Positions 26,033 through 35,875 of a stretch of DNA of 64,000 nucleotides are shown here, piece after piece. This DNA is from Microvirga sp. Mcv34 (GTDB lineage: Bacteria; Pseudomonadota; Alphaproteobacteria; Rhizobiales; Beijerinckiaceae). A program made the position numbers and the translations under genes. The notes below the pieces were generated by a model. The model did not search any database, was not told the origin of the DNA, and saw only the letters and a program-made list of their open reading frames with translations. Numbering within the stretch: position 1 is the first letter of the stretch; every line of letters begins with the position of its first letter. Location: NCBI RefSeq assembly GCF_024519725.1, contig NZ_JALJRK010000009.1:57433-121432 (forward strand), read 5' to 3'.

Positions 26033-27070
26033 TCAGTTCACCTTGCGCTGGTCGGCCGCGGGGAGGAACTCCTCCGTGAACACGCCCTCGACCGTGGGCT
26101 TCGCCTTGTAGGTGAAGGTCAGGCCGATCTCGTCGAGAGCCTTGGCGAAGCGGTCCTTGTCGATGCCGCCGAAGCCGTTCTCCTTGACCCAGGGGGTGAT
26201 CATGTTCTGCTCCAGCACCATCTTGAGGCGCTCGAGCTCCACGTCCTTTTTGGCGACGTCATTGCGCTTGATCACCGAGTCCACCGCGCTCGACGGATCC
26301 TTCACCGTGTCCTGCACGCCCTTCATGATCGCGCGCAGAAGGCCCTTCACGGCCTCCGGCTTCTCCTGGGCGAATTTCTGCGACACGATGATGGTGTTGC
26401 CGTAGAGATCGACGCCGTAATCGCTCATGAGCAGCACGACGATGTCGTCAGCCGGCACGCCGCGGGATTTCAGGTTGATGTAGGACGACATGGAAAAGCC
26501 GAACACCGCATCGACTTCTCCTTGAGCCAGCATGGGCTCGCGGACCGGGAAGCCCACATTCTCGAACTTCATGGTGGTATCGTCGATCTTGTTCACCGCC
26601 TTGAAGATCGGCCATTGTGCATAGGCGCCGTCGGCCGCCGGAGCGCCGAACTTCTTGCCCGCGAGGCTCGACACCTCCTTGCTGATGCCGCGGCTCTTGC
26701 GCCCGATGATGGCGAAGGGGGGACGGTCGTAGATCACCATCACGGCCTTGATGTCCGTGCCGGGATTCTCGTCGCGGAAGCGCACAAGGGAGTTCACGTC
26801 GCCGAAGCCTACGTCGTAGGTGCCCGACGCCACACGGGAGATCGGCTCGCGGGAGCCCGCCGCCGGATCGATGGTCACGTCGAGCCCCTCGGCCTTGAAG
26901 TAGCCCTTGTCGAGCGCCACGGCGAAGGGGGCCGCCGGCCCCTCCCAGCGCCAGTCCAGGGAGAACCGCACCGGGGTCTGAGCCTGGGCCGTCGCGGACC
27001 CGAGAAGCACGGCCGCCCCGGCCAGCATTCCCCTGATCCACGCAGCCTTCGTCGCACGATCCGCAAACAT
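26033..27070 (-). CDS. ABC transporter substrate-binding protein, NMT1/THI5-like
   Basis: A 345-residue periplasmic binding protein. The ATG at 27070 starts a signal peptide (basic region ATKAAWIRG, hydrophobic MLAGAAVLLGSA, cleavage after AQA). The mature protein opens VRFSLDWRWEGPAAPFAVAL and contains KGYFKAEGLDVTIDPAAGS, the hallmark of NMT1/SsuA-like proteins. Ligand unknown: candidates in the family include thiamine-precursor pyrimidines, sulfonates and riboflavin. A longer in-frame reading upstream of 27070 lacks a signal sequence and was rejected. It is the first gene of the importer operon and is divergent from the TerC gene. Confidence 0.9.
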   Translation of the reverse strand: MFADRATKAAWIRGMLAGAAVLLGSATAQAQTPVRFSLDWRWEGPAAPFAVALDKGYFKAEGLDVTIDPAAGSREPISRVASGTYDVGFGDVNSLVRFRDENPGTDIKAVMVIYDRPPFAIIGRKSRGISKEVSSLAGKKFGAPAADGAYAQWPIFKAVNKIDDTTMKFENVGFPVREPMLAQGEVDAVFGFSMSSYINLKSRGVPADDIVVLLMSDYGVDLYGNTIIVSQKFAQEKPEAVKGLLRAIMKGVQDTVKDPSSAVDSVIKRNDVAKKDVELERLKMVLEQNMITPWVKENGFGGIDKDRFAKALDEIGLTFTYKAKPTVEGVFTEEFLPAADQRKVN

Positions 27071-27371
27071 CACCGTCACCTCTGTTTTTATGTCGGGAGC
27101 CTTGTGGCGCTCTTCCTGGACGCCTGCCCGGTTCCTGACCATGCAACCAGATCGGCCTCCGGGGTCAAGTCTCTTGCCCGGGCATCACTGCCCCAGGGGC
27201 AGGCATCTGACGGAAAATTGAGCAGATCGATGGACACCGGCGCCCCTTGACGGTCGCGAAGGGACTTCCCACGTGACATCCATCGGCGACCGGGCCCCTC
27301 TGGCAGGACGTGAGCACACGACTGTGATGTCGGAGCCGATGCTTGTACGCAAAGCAATCATAGGTCCGGTT
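27071..27371. other. Divergent intergenic region, ABC importer / TerC
   Basis: About 300 bases with no supportable gene. It should hold the promoters of the leftward importer operon and the rightward TerC gene. GGGCATCACTGCCCC and GCCCCAGGGGC (around 27178-27200) give local hairpins. I looked for a yybP-ykoY manganese riboswitch before the TerC gene and could not identify its conserved elements. Confidence 0.4.
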
Positions 27372-28379
27372 ATGCCAGAATTCCTGCTCGTGGAATGGCT
27401 GGGGAAGCCCGTCTGGATGTGGACGGCTTTCTTGAGCCTTGTCGTGTTTCTTCTCGCCTTCGATCTCGGTGTCCTGAACAGGAAGGACCGGGAATTGGGC
27501 GTGAAGGAGAGCCTTCTCATGTCCGCCTTCTATATCGGTATCGCGGCGCTCTTCGGCGCCTATATCTGGTGGTCCTTCGAGACCGGCCTCCTGGTGACCC
27601 AGGACGGCAGCCATGCGGGCATCGCCTATTTCACGGGCTTCTTTATCGAGAAGTCCCTGTCCATCGACAACGTCTTCGTGATCTCGCTGATCTTCAGCTA
27701 TTTCGCGATCCCCCGGAAATACCAGTACCGGGCCCTCGTGTGGGGCATCATCGGCGTCATCGTCCTGCGCGGCATCATGATCGCCGTGGGCGCGGCCCTC
27801 GTGCAGGAATACGCCTGGATGCTCTATCTCTTCGGCGCGTTCCTCATCATCACGGGCATCAAGATGCTGCTCGTGCCCGAGAGCGAGCCGAATATCGACA
27901 ACAACGCCATGGTGCGTTTCCTCCGCCGTCACATGCGGGTCTCGGACCGCCTGCACGAGCAGCAATTCTTCGTGCGGGAGCCAGACCCGAAGACGGGCCG
28001 GATCGTCACCTGGGCGACACCGCTCTTCCTCGCCCTGGTGGTGATCAACGTGGCCGATCTGATCTTCGCGGTCGATTCGGTGCCGGCGATCTTCGCCATC
28101 ACGACAGACACCTTCGTGGTCTACACGGCGAACATCATGGCGATCCTCGGTCTGCGCGCGCTCTACTTCGCGCTCGCCGCCATGGTGCACCGATTCCACT
28201 ACCTGAAATACGCGCTCGCCCTGGTGCTCGTGTTCATCGGCGGCAAGATCTTCTGGAACCAGCTCGTCGGCAAGCTCGACCCCACGATCTCGCTCGGCGT
28301 CACCTTCGCGCTGATCGCCGGCGGCGTCGTCTTCTCCCTCTGGAAGACGAAGAACGAGCCGGAGACGATCTCCGGGTAA
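27372..28379 (+). CDS. TerC/Alx family membrane protein (probable manganese exporter)
   Basis: A 335-residue integral membrane protein with about nine hydrophobic helices. It matches the E. coli Alx type of TerC family: YFTGFFIEKSLSIDNVFV (about residue 80) and NVADLIFAVDSVPAIFAI (about 230) carry the paired acidic residues within helices (D in IDN, D in AVDS) that form the metal site. Alx and relatives export Mn(II) and are linked to alkaline-pH response. ATG at 27372 (MPEFLLVEWLGKP) is preferred; in-frame starts at 27273 and 27327 would add a polar leader without family similarity. A REP-like pair follows the stop codon. Confidence 0.88.
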   Translation: MPEFLLVEWLGKPVWMWTAFLSLVVFLLAFDLGVLNRKDRELGVKESLLMSAFYIGIAALFGAYIWWSFETGLLVTQDGSHAGIAYFTGFFIEKSLSIDNVFVISLIFSYFAIPRKYQYRALVWGIIGVIVLRGIMIAVGAALVQEYAWMLYLFGAFLIITGIKMLLVPESEPNIDNNAMVRFLRRHMRVSDRLHEQQFFVREPDPKTGRIVTWATPLFLALVVINVADLIFAVDSVPAIFAITTDTFVVYTANIMAILGLRALYFALAAMVHRFHYLKYALALVLVFIGGKIFWNQLVGKLDPTISLGVTFALIAGGVVFSLWKTKNEPETISG

Positions 28380-28393
28380 GGCATCTCTGCCCT

Positions 28394-28483
28394 GTCATGG
28401 CCGGCCTTGTGCCGGCCATCTCGATACGGAAAAGCGCCCCGCCTCAATCAATCGAGATCACCGGCACGAGGCCGGTGATGACG
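28394..28483. repeat. Paired REP-like hairpins between convergent genes
   Basis: Two 23-base hairpins face each other: ATGGCCGGC-CTTGT-GCCGGCCAT (28397-28419) and ATCACCGGC-ACGAG-GCCGGTGAT (28457-28479). Loops are reverse complements in type, so the units are in opposite orientation. The outer flanks are GTC and GAC. It sits between the terC and putR 3' ends. Confidence 0.9.
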
Positions 28484-28501
28484 TAAGAGGGCGCCCGACC
28501 C

Positions 28502-28963
28502 TCACACCGGCAGCATCCCGTCGCTCTTCACCTCCTCCATGACCGCATAGGTGCGGGTCTCCTTCACGCCCGGAAGCGCCAGGAGGATCTCGCCGAGGAA
28601 GTGGCGATAGGCGGCCATATCGGCCACCCGGGTCTTGACGAGATAATCGAAGCCGCCCGCCACCATGTGGCATTCGAGAACCTCAGGCGCCCGCTTCACC
28701 GCAGCGGCGAATTTCTCGAACACGTCGGGCGTCGTCTTGTCGAGGGAGACCTCCACGAAGACGAGCAGTTCGAGCCCGAGTCGGTGCGGATCGAGTCGCG
28801 CCCCATAGCCGGCGATGACCCCTTCGCGCTGCAGGCGCTTGACGCGCTCCCCCGTGGAGGTGGGCGACAACCCCACCTTTTCGGCCAGTTCCACGGTGGC
28901 GATCCGGCCATCCGCCTGGAGAGCCTTGAGGATCTTGCGATCGATCCGGTCCAAATCCGTCAT
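28502..28963 (-). CDS. putR: Lrp/AsnC-family regulator of proline catabolism (PutR-like)
   Basis: A 153-residue Lrp-type regulator: N-terminal HTH (LDRIDRKILKALQADGR, then ELAEKVGLSPTSTGERVKRL) and a C-terminal RAM ligand-binding domain (LELLVFVEVSLDKT, ECHMVAGGFDYLVKTRV). It is divergent from putA with 114 bases between the starts. In rhizobia and Agrobacterium an Lrp-like PutR encoded next to putA activates it in response to proline, so the name follows context plus family. ATG at 28963 is used; a GTG two codons upstream is possible. This PutA lacks a DNA-binding domain, which makes a separate regulator expected. Confidence 0.88.
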   Translation of the reverse strand: MTDLDRIDRKILKALQADGRIATVELAEKVGLSPTSTGERVKRLQREGVIAGYGARLDPHRLGLELLVFVEVSLDKTTPDVFEKFAAAVKRAPEVLECHMVAGGFDYLVKTRVADMAAYRHFLGEILLALPGVKETRTYAVMEEVKSDGMLPV

Positions 28964-29077
28964 TTTCACGGTCTTTCTGCAATTCTTCCTCCGTTCATAA
29001 GGCTAAATCGTCAATTTCGCCATCGAAACACGGCCGGAGGCCTCCTATATTTCCGGATAATATCCAGAGGATTGTCG

Positions 29078-32000
29078 ATGAGCCCTGCCCCCGTTGCCCC
29101 CCTGCCCTTCAACCCGCCCTTCGCGGAGGACGACAAGGCCTTGGCGGCCCGCCTTCTCGCGAGCGCCCGTCTTTCGCCGGAGCGCGAGAGGCGCGTGGAC
29201 GAGCAGGCCACCCGCCTGATCGAGGCGATCCGCGCCAAGGGCGGCGGGCTCGGCGGCGTCGAGGAGATGCTCCGGGAATATGCGCTGTCCACCAAGGAAG
29301 GCCTCGCCCTCATGGTCCTCGCCGAGGCCCTGCTGCGGGTGCCCGATGCCGCCACCTCCGACCGGCTGATCGAGGACAAGCTGGGCCAGGCCGATTTCGC
29401 CGGCCACGAAGCCAAGTCCGACGCCTTCCTGGTTTCGGCCTCGGCCTGGGCGCTCGGCATCACGGCGCGGATCATCCAGCCCGGCGAGACGCCGGAGAGT
29501 ATCCTGGGCCAGCTCACCAAGCGCCTCGGCCTGCCGGCCGTGCGCACCGCCACCCGCCAGGCCATGCGGGTCATGGGAAACCACTTCGTGCTCGGACAGA
29601 CCATCGAGGAGGCGCTGAAGCGCGCCACCTCGTCCAAGGGCCGGATCTACCGCTATTCCTTCGACATGCTGGGCGAAGGCGCCCGCACGGCCGAGGATGC
29701 ACGCCGCTATTTCGAATCTTACGCGTCCGCCATCGACGCGATCGGCCGCTCCGCCGGCAACGAGCCGCTGCCGAACCGCCCCGGCATTTCGGTGAAGCTC
29801 TCGGCGCTCCATCCGCGCTACGAGGCCACGAGCCGTGAGCGCGTGATGCGCGAGCTGGTACCGCTCGTGATCGCGCTGGCGCAGAAGGCGAAATCCTACG
29901 ATCTCAACTTCACGGTCGATGCGGAAGAGGCCGACCGGCTCGAATTGTCCCTCGAGGTGATCGAGGCCGTGCTGGCCGATCCGTCACTTGCGGACTGGAA
30001 GGGCTTCGGGCTCGCCATCCAGGCCTACCAGAAGCGCGCCGGTTCGGTCGTCGATGCCATCGCGGCCATGGCCGAGAAATACGACCGCCAGCTCATGGTG
30101 CGCCTGGTCAAGGGCGCCTATTGGGACACGGAAGTGAAGCGGGCCCAGGAGCGCGGGCTCGACGATTATCCGGTCTTCACCCGCAAGGCGATGACGGACC
30201 TGCACTACATCGCCTGCGCCGAGAAGATGCTGGCTCTGCGCCCGCGCATCTACCCGCAATTTGCCACGCACAACGCGCTCACCGTCGCGTCCATCATCGA
30301 GCGCGCCGGCGGCACGGAAGGCTACGAGTTCCAGCGCCTGCACGGCATGGGCGAGGCGCTCTATGCGCGCCTGCTCGAGGATAATCCGGGCTTGGCGTGC
30401 CGCGCCTATGCGCCGGTGGGCGGCCATCGCGACCTGCTGGCCTATCTCGTGCGCCGTCTCCTGGAGAACGGCGCGAATTCCTCCTTCGTGTCGGTGGCGG
30501 CCGATCCGACCGTGCCGGTCCAGGTGCTGCTAAAGCGTCCTGCCGACATCATCGTGTCGGCCGACAAGGCGCGCCATCCCAAGCTCCCCCTGCCGCGCGA
30601 TCTCTATGGCCCCGAGCGCGCGAATTCGAGGGGTGTCGAGTTCGGACATCGCGCCTCCCTCGACGGGCTCCTGGCCGAGATCGAGAAGGGGCGGCAGCAG
30701 ACCTTCAAGGCCGAACCGCTGATCGACGGCAAGGCGGCGGCGGGCACGGCGCGTCCGGTCGTCAGCCCCATCGACGGCTCGACCGTGGTCGGACAGGTGA
30801 CGGAAGCCTCGCCGGAGGTGGCCGACCGGGCCATGACGGCCGCGCAGGCAGGGTTCAAAGCGTGGAGCCGCACGGATGCGAAGACCCGGGCCCAAGCGCT
30901 TCAGCGCGCGGCCGACCTGCTGGAGGAGCGGCGCGGCGCATTGCTTCACCTGTTGCAGGTTGAAGCTGGCAAGACACTCGACGATGCGCTCTCCGAGGTG
31001 CGCGAGGCCGTCGATTTCCTGCGCTATTACGCGGTGCAGGGCAGCACCCTGTTCGGCGCGGGAGACACGATGCCGGGACCGACCGGCGAGAGCAACGTGC
31101 TGCGCCTTCGCGGTCGCGGCGTGTTCGTGGCGATCTCGCCCTGGAACTTCCCGCTCGCGATCTTCCTCGGCCAGGTCAGCGCCGCCCTGATGGCGGGCAA
31201 TGCCGTGGTGGCGAAGCCCGCCGAGCAGACGCCGCTGATCGCGGATCTCGCCGTGCGCATCCTGCATGAAGCAGGCGTGCCCAAGACCGCCCTTCATCTC
31301 ATGCCGGGCGACGGTCGTGTCGGCGCGCGTCTCGTGGAGCACAAGGACGTGGCGGGCGTGGTCTTCACCGGCTCGACCGAGGTCGCCCGCATCATCAACC
31401 GCACGCTTGCCAACAAGGACGCGGCCATCGTGCCGCTGATCGCCGAGACTGGTGGCATCAACGCGATGATCGTGGATGCCACCGCCCTGCCCGAGCAGGT
31501 GGCCGACGATGTGGTGATGTCGGCGTTCCGCTCCGCCGGGCAGCGCTGCTCGGCCCTGCGCCTGCTCTGCGTGCAGGAAGACGTGGCCGACCGGATGATC
31601 GAGATGATCGCCGGCAATGCCCGCGAGCTGAAGATCGCCGATCCGCGCGAGGTCTCGACCCATGTGGGTCCCGTGATCGACCGCGAAGCGAAAGACAAGC
31701 TCGACGCGCATATCGGGGCCATGAAGCGCTCGGCGAAAGTGCATTATGCCGGAGAAGCGCCCGCGACCGGCACCTATGTGGCGCCGCATATCTTCGAACT
31801 CAACAAGCCGCACGATCTCGCCCAGGAGGTGTTCGGCCCCGTTCTGCACGTGGTGCGCTACAAGGCCGACCGTCTGGAGGACGTGCTGCGCGCCGTCGAG
31901 AGCACCGGCTACGGGCTGACGCTCGGCGTCCATTCCCGCATCGACGCGACGGTCGCGCGGGTCGTGCAGGCCCTGTCCGTCGGCAACGTCTACGTCAACC

Positions 32001-32176
32001 GCAACATGATCGGCGCGGTGGTGGGCGTGCAGCCCTTCGGCGGACACGGCCTCTCCGGCACAGGCCCGAAGGCAGGCGGCCCGCATTACCTCCTGCGCTT
32101 CGCCACCGAACAGACGGTCACGATCAACACCGCCGCCGCCGGCGGCAACGCCAACCTGATCGCCATGGGGGAGTGA
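29078..32176 (+). CDS. putA: Bifunctional proline dehydrogenase / L-glutamate gamma-semialdehyde dehydrogenase PutA
   Basis: A 1032-residue bifunctional enzyme oxidising proline to glutamate. The FAD-dependent PRODH domain (about residues 130-470) shows LVKGAYWDTEVKRAQE and YPQFATHNALTVAS. The NAD-dependent aldehyde dehydrogenase domain (about 520-1000) shows AISPWNFPLAIF, FTGSTEVARI, the Glu in AETGGINAMIV and the catalytic Cys in AGQRCSALRL. There is no N-terminal ribbon-helix-helix, so it does not autoregulate; the divergent Lrp-type gene is the probable regulator. ATG at 29078 has AGAGG upstream; in-frame sequence further upstream overlaps putR and is not coding. The DUF2971 gene is convergent, 3 bases past the stop. 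Confidence 0.97.
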   Translation: MSPAPVAPLPFNPPFAEDDKALAARLLASARLSPERERRVDEQATRLIEAIRAKGGGLGGVEEMLREYALSTKEGLALMVLAEALLRVPDAATSDRLIEDKLGQADFAGHEAKSDAFLVSASAWALGITARIIQPGETPESILGQLTKRLGLPAVRTATRQAMRVMGNHFVLGQTIEEALKRATSSKGRIYRYSFDMLGEGARTAEDARRYFESYASAIDAIGRSAGNEPLPNRPGISVKLSALHPRYEATSRERVMRELVPLVIALAQKAKSYDLNFTVDAEEADRLELSLEVIEAVLADPSLADWKGFGLAIQAYQKRAGSVVDAIAAMAEKYDRQLMVRLVKGAYWDTEVKRAQERGLDDYPVFTRKAMTDLHYIACAEKMLALRPRIYPQFATHNALTVASIIERAGGTEGYEFQRLHGMGEALYARLLEDNPGLACRAYAPVGGHRDLLAYLVRRLLENGANSSFVSVAADPTVPVQVLLKRPADIIVSADKARHPKLPLPRDLYGPERANSRGVEFGHRASLDGLLAEIEKGRQQTFKAEPLIDGKAAAGTARPVVSPIDGSTVVGQVTEASPEVADRAMTAAQAGFKAWSRTDAKTRAQALQRAADLLEERRGALLHLLQVEAGKTLDDALSEVREAVDFLRYYAVQGSTLFGAGDTMPGPTGESNVLRLRGRGVFVAISPWNFPLAIFLGQVSAALMAGNAVVAKPAEQTPLIADLAVRILHEAGVPKTALHLMPGDGRVGARLVEHKDVAGVVFTGSTEVARIINRTLANKDAAIVPLIAETGGINAMIVDATALPEQVADDVVMSAFRSAGQRCSALRLLCVQEDVADRMIEMIAGNARELKIADPREVSTHVGPVIDREAKDKLDAHIGAMKRSAKVHYAGEAPATGTYVAPHIFELNKPHDLAQEVFGPVLHVVRYKADRLEDVLRAVESTGYGLTLGVHSRIDATVARVVQALSVGNVYVNRNMIGAVVGVQPFGGHGLSGTGPKAGGPHYLLRFATEQTVTINTAAAGGNANLIAMGE

Positions 32177-32179
32177 GAG

Positions 32180-33214
32180 CTACTTTCGGGAGTTCTTTGC
32201 AGATTTCTTTGGCGCTCCTGACTTTGTGAAGTCGGTGAGCGCTTCCGTCCACGCTATGTATAGCCGATCTGAATTTCGAGGATCTTCCCAAGATACGCGT
32301 TCGATATCAAATGAGTCGGCTGGTTGAACGATCTTCCAGATGACCGGATGCGGCTCATCTTCAAGGAATTGGAAGTATGAATCTTGGATTAATCTTTGAT
32401 CCTGTTTGGATGAGTTCAATCCAAGTGTGATGGACTTTATCTGCAAATTTGGAAGATGAACATAGGCACCTTCCGGGAGAGACAATATCGAAATTTCATT
32501 TTTGAGCTTTTGGGCGGGTAGGATTAGCCGGTATTCTTGCTCGTATTGCCAGCCTACGCTTTTTTGCAGATAACTTCGATTGTACACTTGATGCTCTAGG
32601 TCGCGACCCTCTTTTACTGCGAGCGCACATACCTCTGTCGCTAAAACGGTCGGTCGCCGAGTGGTGTAATCAACTCGGTCTAGTAGCATGCCGGTTGGAC
32701 GATTTGTGAAACCCGTCAACTCCAGACAAAATCCCGTGTGTGATGACGCGTAATGAGACCACATGCGTGGCTCATTCCATGTCTTGGACATGGAGAAGAT
32801 GCGGGCGTCAGCAAAGCGCTCCTTCATGTAGGCAGTGATAAAATCTTTTGGTGAGCTTAGCGTGCCTAATATTCCACTCCCTAAGAGACCTTTCTGATCT
32901 GATGTAGATGAGGAAATGGATCTATTGAACGCTTCGAGTGCCGCCTCCGCAGAACTTTTCATATAGGCCGAGAGATTGTGATTTTTTGCTAACATGGCTC
33001 GTATATGGTCGGCTGCTTCTTCGTCATTCAAGTCATTATTTAGGTACGGAGTGCAGTCCGTCGGGTCATTTAGAACATTCTTGTGAGCGAAGAACAAAGC
33101 TTTGTGCTTGAAAAGCATGAATAGGGATAGGCGTGTGTGAGGCCCAAAGCCCATAAATTTGTAGTAGCTATCTTCAGGCTCACCAAACAAGCTCGCTATA
33201 GGACTATTACTCAT
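32180..33214 (-). CDS. DUF2971 domain-containing protein on a low-GC patch
   Basis: A 344-residue cytoplasmic protein of the DUF2971 family. The family signatures are visible: MWSHYASSHTGFCLEL (about residues 150-165) and SVGWQYEQEYRLIL (about 220-235). DUF2971 proteins are abundant, patchily distributed and of unknown function; some occur near phage-defence genes. The DNA is markedly AT-richer than its surroundings (38% GC in the 60 bases from 32401) and codon use differs, indicating horizontal acquisition. The ATG at 33214 has AGGGG just upstream; an upstream TTG at 33238 would overlap the RNA ligase gene. It ends 3 bases from the putA stop, tail to tail. Confidence 0.82.
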   Translation of the reverse strand: MSNSPIASLFGEPEDSYYKFMGFGPHTRLSLFMLFKHKALFFAHKNVLNDPTDCTPYLNNDLNDEEAADHIRAMLAKNHNLSAYMKSSAEAALEAFNRSISSSTSDQKGLLGSGILGTLSSPKDFITAYMKERFADARIFSMSKTWNEPRMWSHYASSHTGFCLELTGFTNRPTGMLLDRVDYTTRRPTVLATEVCALAVKEGRDLEHQVYNRSYLQKSVGWQYEQEYRLILPAQKLKNEISILSLPEGAYVHLPNLQIKSITLGLNSSKQDQRLIQDSYFQFLEDEPHPVIWKIVQPADSFDIERVSWEDPRNSDRLYIAWTEALTDFTKSGAPKKSAKNSRK

Positions 33215-33224
33215 CTTCCCCTGC

Positions 33225-33776
33225 TTACCCGTTATCAACTATTGGTGGTGACTGTAATCGGTTTTCTCGCTTGAAGCCAAGTGTTGCCACCCGCTCCCAC
33301 GGCCCGCCGCGATACCACCACAGCTCCAGCCCGACCGCCTCCACCTCGAACGGTGTGAAGCCGTCGCGCAGCTCTTCCAGCAGAGCACGCGCGGCGGACG
33401 GGTGGACCTTGTTCTGCACGGTCACATGCGGCTGGTGGTTCTGCCGGTCTTGCGGCTTGAGCCAGTCATTCCATCGCAGCGCCAGATCGCGCCGCAGTCC
33501 TGCGAGTTCCGGCGAGGCGAGCGCATAGGCGACGCCGCTGCCGAGAGGACGCAGACCTGTCACGGCGAGCGTGAAGGGGGGCCGCTTGGAAGCGTGAGCC
33601 TCGATGTCCTGCTCGATGCGCGGCAAGTGCTCGCCCGGGAGTGTGTGAAACAGGGTCAGGTGGGCCGGGATGAAGTTTCGCTCGGGCGGAAAGTAGCACC
33701 GTCGTTGCGCGTCGAAAAAGGCATGGGAGTGCTCGTCGAGCTGGAGCGTGAGGATGAGCGGCGCGGTGGCTTCCAT
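33225..33776 (-). CDS. 2'-5' RNA ligase family protein (2H phosphoesterase)
   Basis: A 183-residue 2H-superfamily protein with both catalytic HxTx motifs: HLTLFH (about residue 40) and HVTVQN (about 120). Family members cleave or ligate 2'-5' or 2',3'-cyclic phosphate bonds in RNA; the biological substrate is unknown. ATG at 33776 (MEATAPLILTLQLDEH) is chosen because an in-frame start at 33812 would lie inside the atp terminator. The last residues, about RENRLQSPPIVDNG, lie at the edge of the AT-rich patch and probably replaced the original C-terminus when the DUF2971 gene arrived. Confidence 0.85.
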   Translation of the reverse strand: MEATAPLILTLQLDEHSHAFFDAQRRCYFPPERNFIPAHLTLFHTLPGEHLPRIEQDIEAHASKRPPFTLAVTGLRPLGSGVAYALASPELAGLRRDLALRWNDWLKPQDRQNHQPHVTVQNKVHPSAARALLEELRDGFTPFEVEAVGLELWWYRGGPWERVATLGFKRENRLQSPPIVDNG

Positions 33777-33780
33777 CAAA

Positions 33781-33805
33781 GAAAAACCCGGCTCGGGGCC
33801 GGGTT
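33781..33805 (-). terminator. Rho-independent terminator of the atp operon
   Basis: Read leftward: AACCCGGC-CCCGA-GCCGGGTT, an 8-bp stem with 5-base loop, running directly into TTTTC. It lies 63 bases after the atpC stop codon and just upstream of the RNA ligase start. Confidence 0.85.
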
Positions 33806-33867
33806 GTTTCAAGTCTGTTGAATCGGATCTGGTCTCAAAGGCGGGTCCCGCCTTCGGGTCCGAGGCT

Positions 33868-34269
33868 TCAGAAGTTCAGTGCCGCCTTGGCTTCGCGCAG
33901 CTGCGCGATGGCCGCTTCGGCCACGTGCTTGGCGGCCGGCTCATTGGTGGCATCGTAATGCATCTCGGCGGTCAGGATCTCCTGGTCGAGGATGTCCTGG
34001 GTGATCTCCTCCTCGGGGAGCGCGCGCTCGGCCAGAACCGTGAGGCCGTTCTGGTTGATGTCGGCGAAGCCGCCGCGGACGAGAATCCGCTTCCCATTGC
34101 CGGGCGTGCTGGTCACGACGAGGAACCCGGTCTTGAGGGTTGTCATCACGGGCGAATGGCCGGCCAGAACCGTCATGTCGCCTTCGGTCGCCGGCAGCAC
34201 CACGGCGTCGACCTGGCCGGAGAACAGCACGCGCTCGGGAGAGACGAGTTCGAAAGTGAAGGTAGCCAT
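33868..34269 (-). CDS. atpC: ATP synthase F1 subunit epsilon
   Basis: A 133-residue epsilon subunit. The N-terminal beta-sandwich opens MATFTFELVSPERVLFSGQV with the conserved ATEGDMTVLAGHSP block (about residues 28-40). The C-terminal helices contain RALPEEEITQDIL and RKA-like KAALNF ending. The subunit links gamma to the c-ring and modulates ATP hydrolysis. Length is normal for alphaproteobacteria. It is the last gene of the F1 operon, 130 bases after atpD, and is followed by a strong terminator. Confidence 0.97.
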   Translation of the reverse strand: MATFTFELVSPERVLFSGQVDAVVLPATEGDMTVLAGHSPVMTTLKTGFLVVTSTPGNGKRILVRGGFADINQNGLTVLAERALPEEEITQDILDQEILTAEMHYDATNEPAAKHVAEAAIAQLREAKAALNF

Positions 34270-34399
34270 CTGAGCTCCTCGTCATCCCGTGGCCGGTGGA
34301 CGGCCGGGAATCGTTTGGGAGATACGCTTTGGAAAAGTCGTTCGGACAAGAACATCCCGGAGCGTGCGGACACGGCTCCGGGATGTCGCCTGTTGGAGA

Positions 34400-35875
<1,476 letters not shown>

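Noticed and set aside
27240..27371. yybP-ykoY manganese riboswitch before the TerC gene
   Set aside because: The gene family makes it plausible, but I could not find the conserved loops; a covariance-model search would decide.
28601..29077. In-frame N-terminal extension of putA
   Set aside because: It overlaps putR in antisense and shows no ribbon-helix-helix; ATG 29078 has a proper ribosome binding site and the PutA N-terminus.
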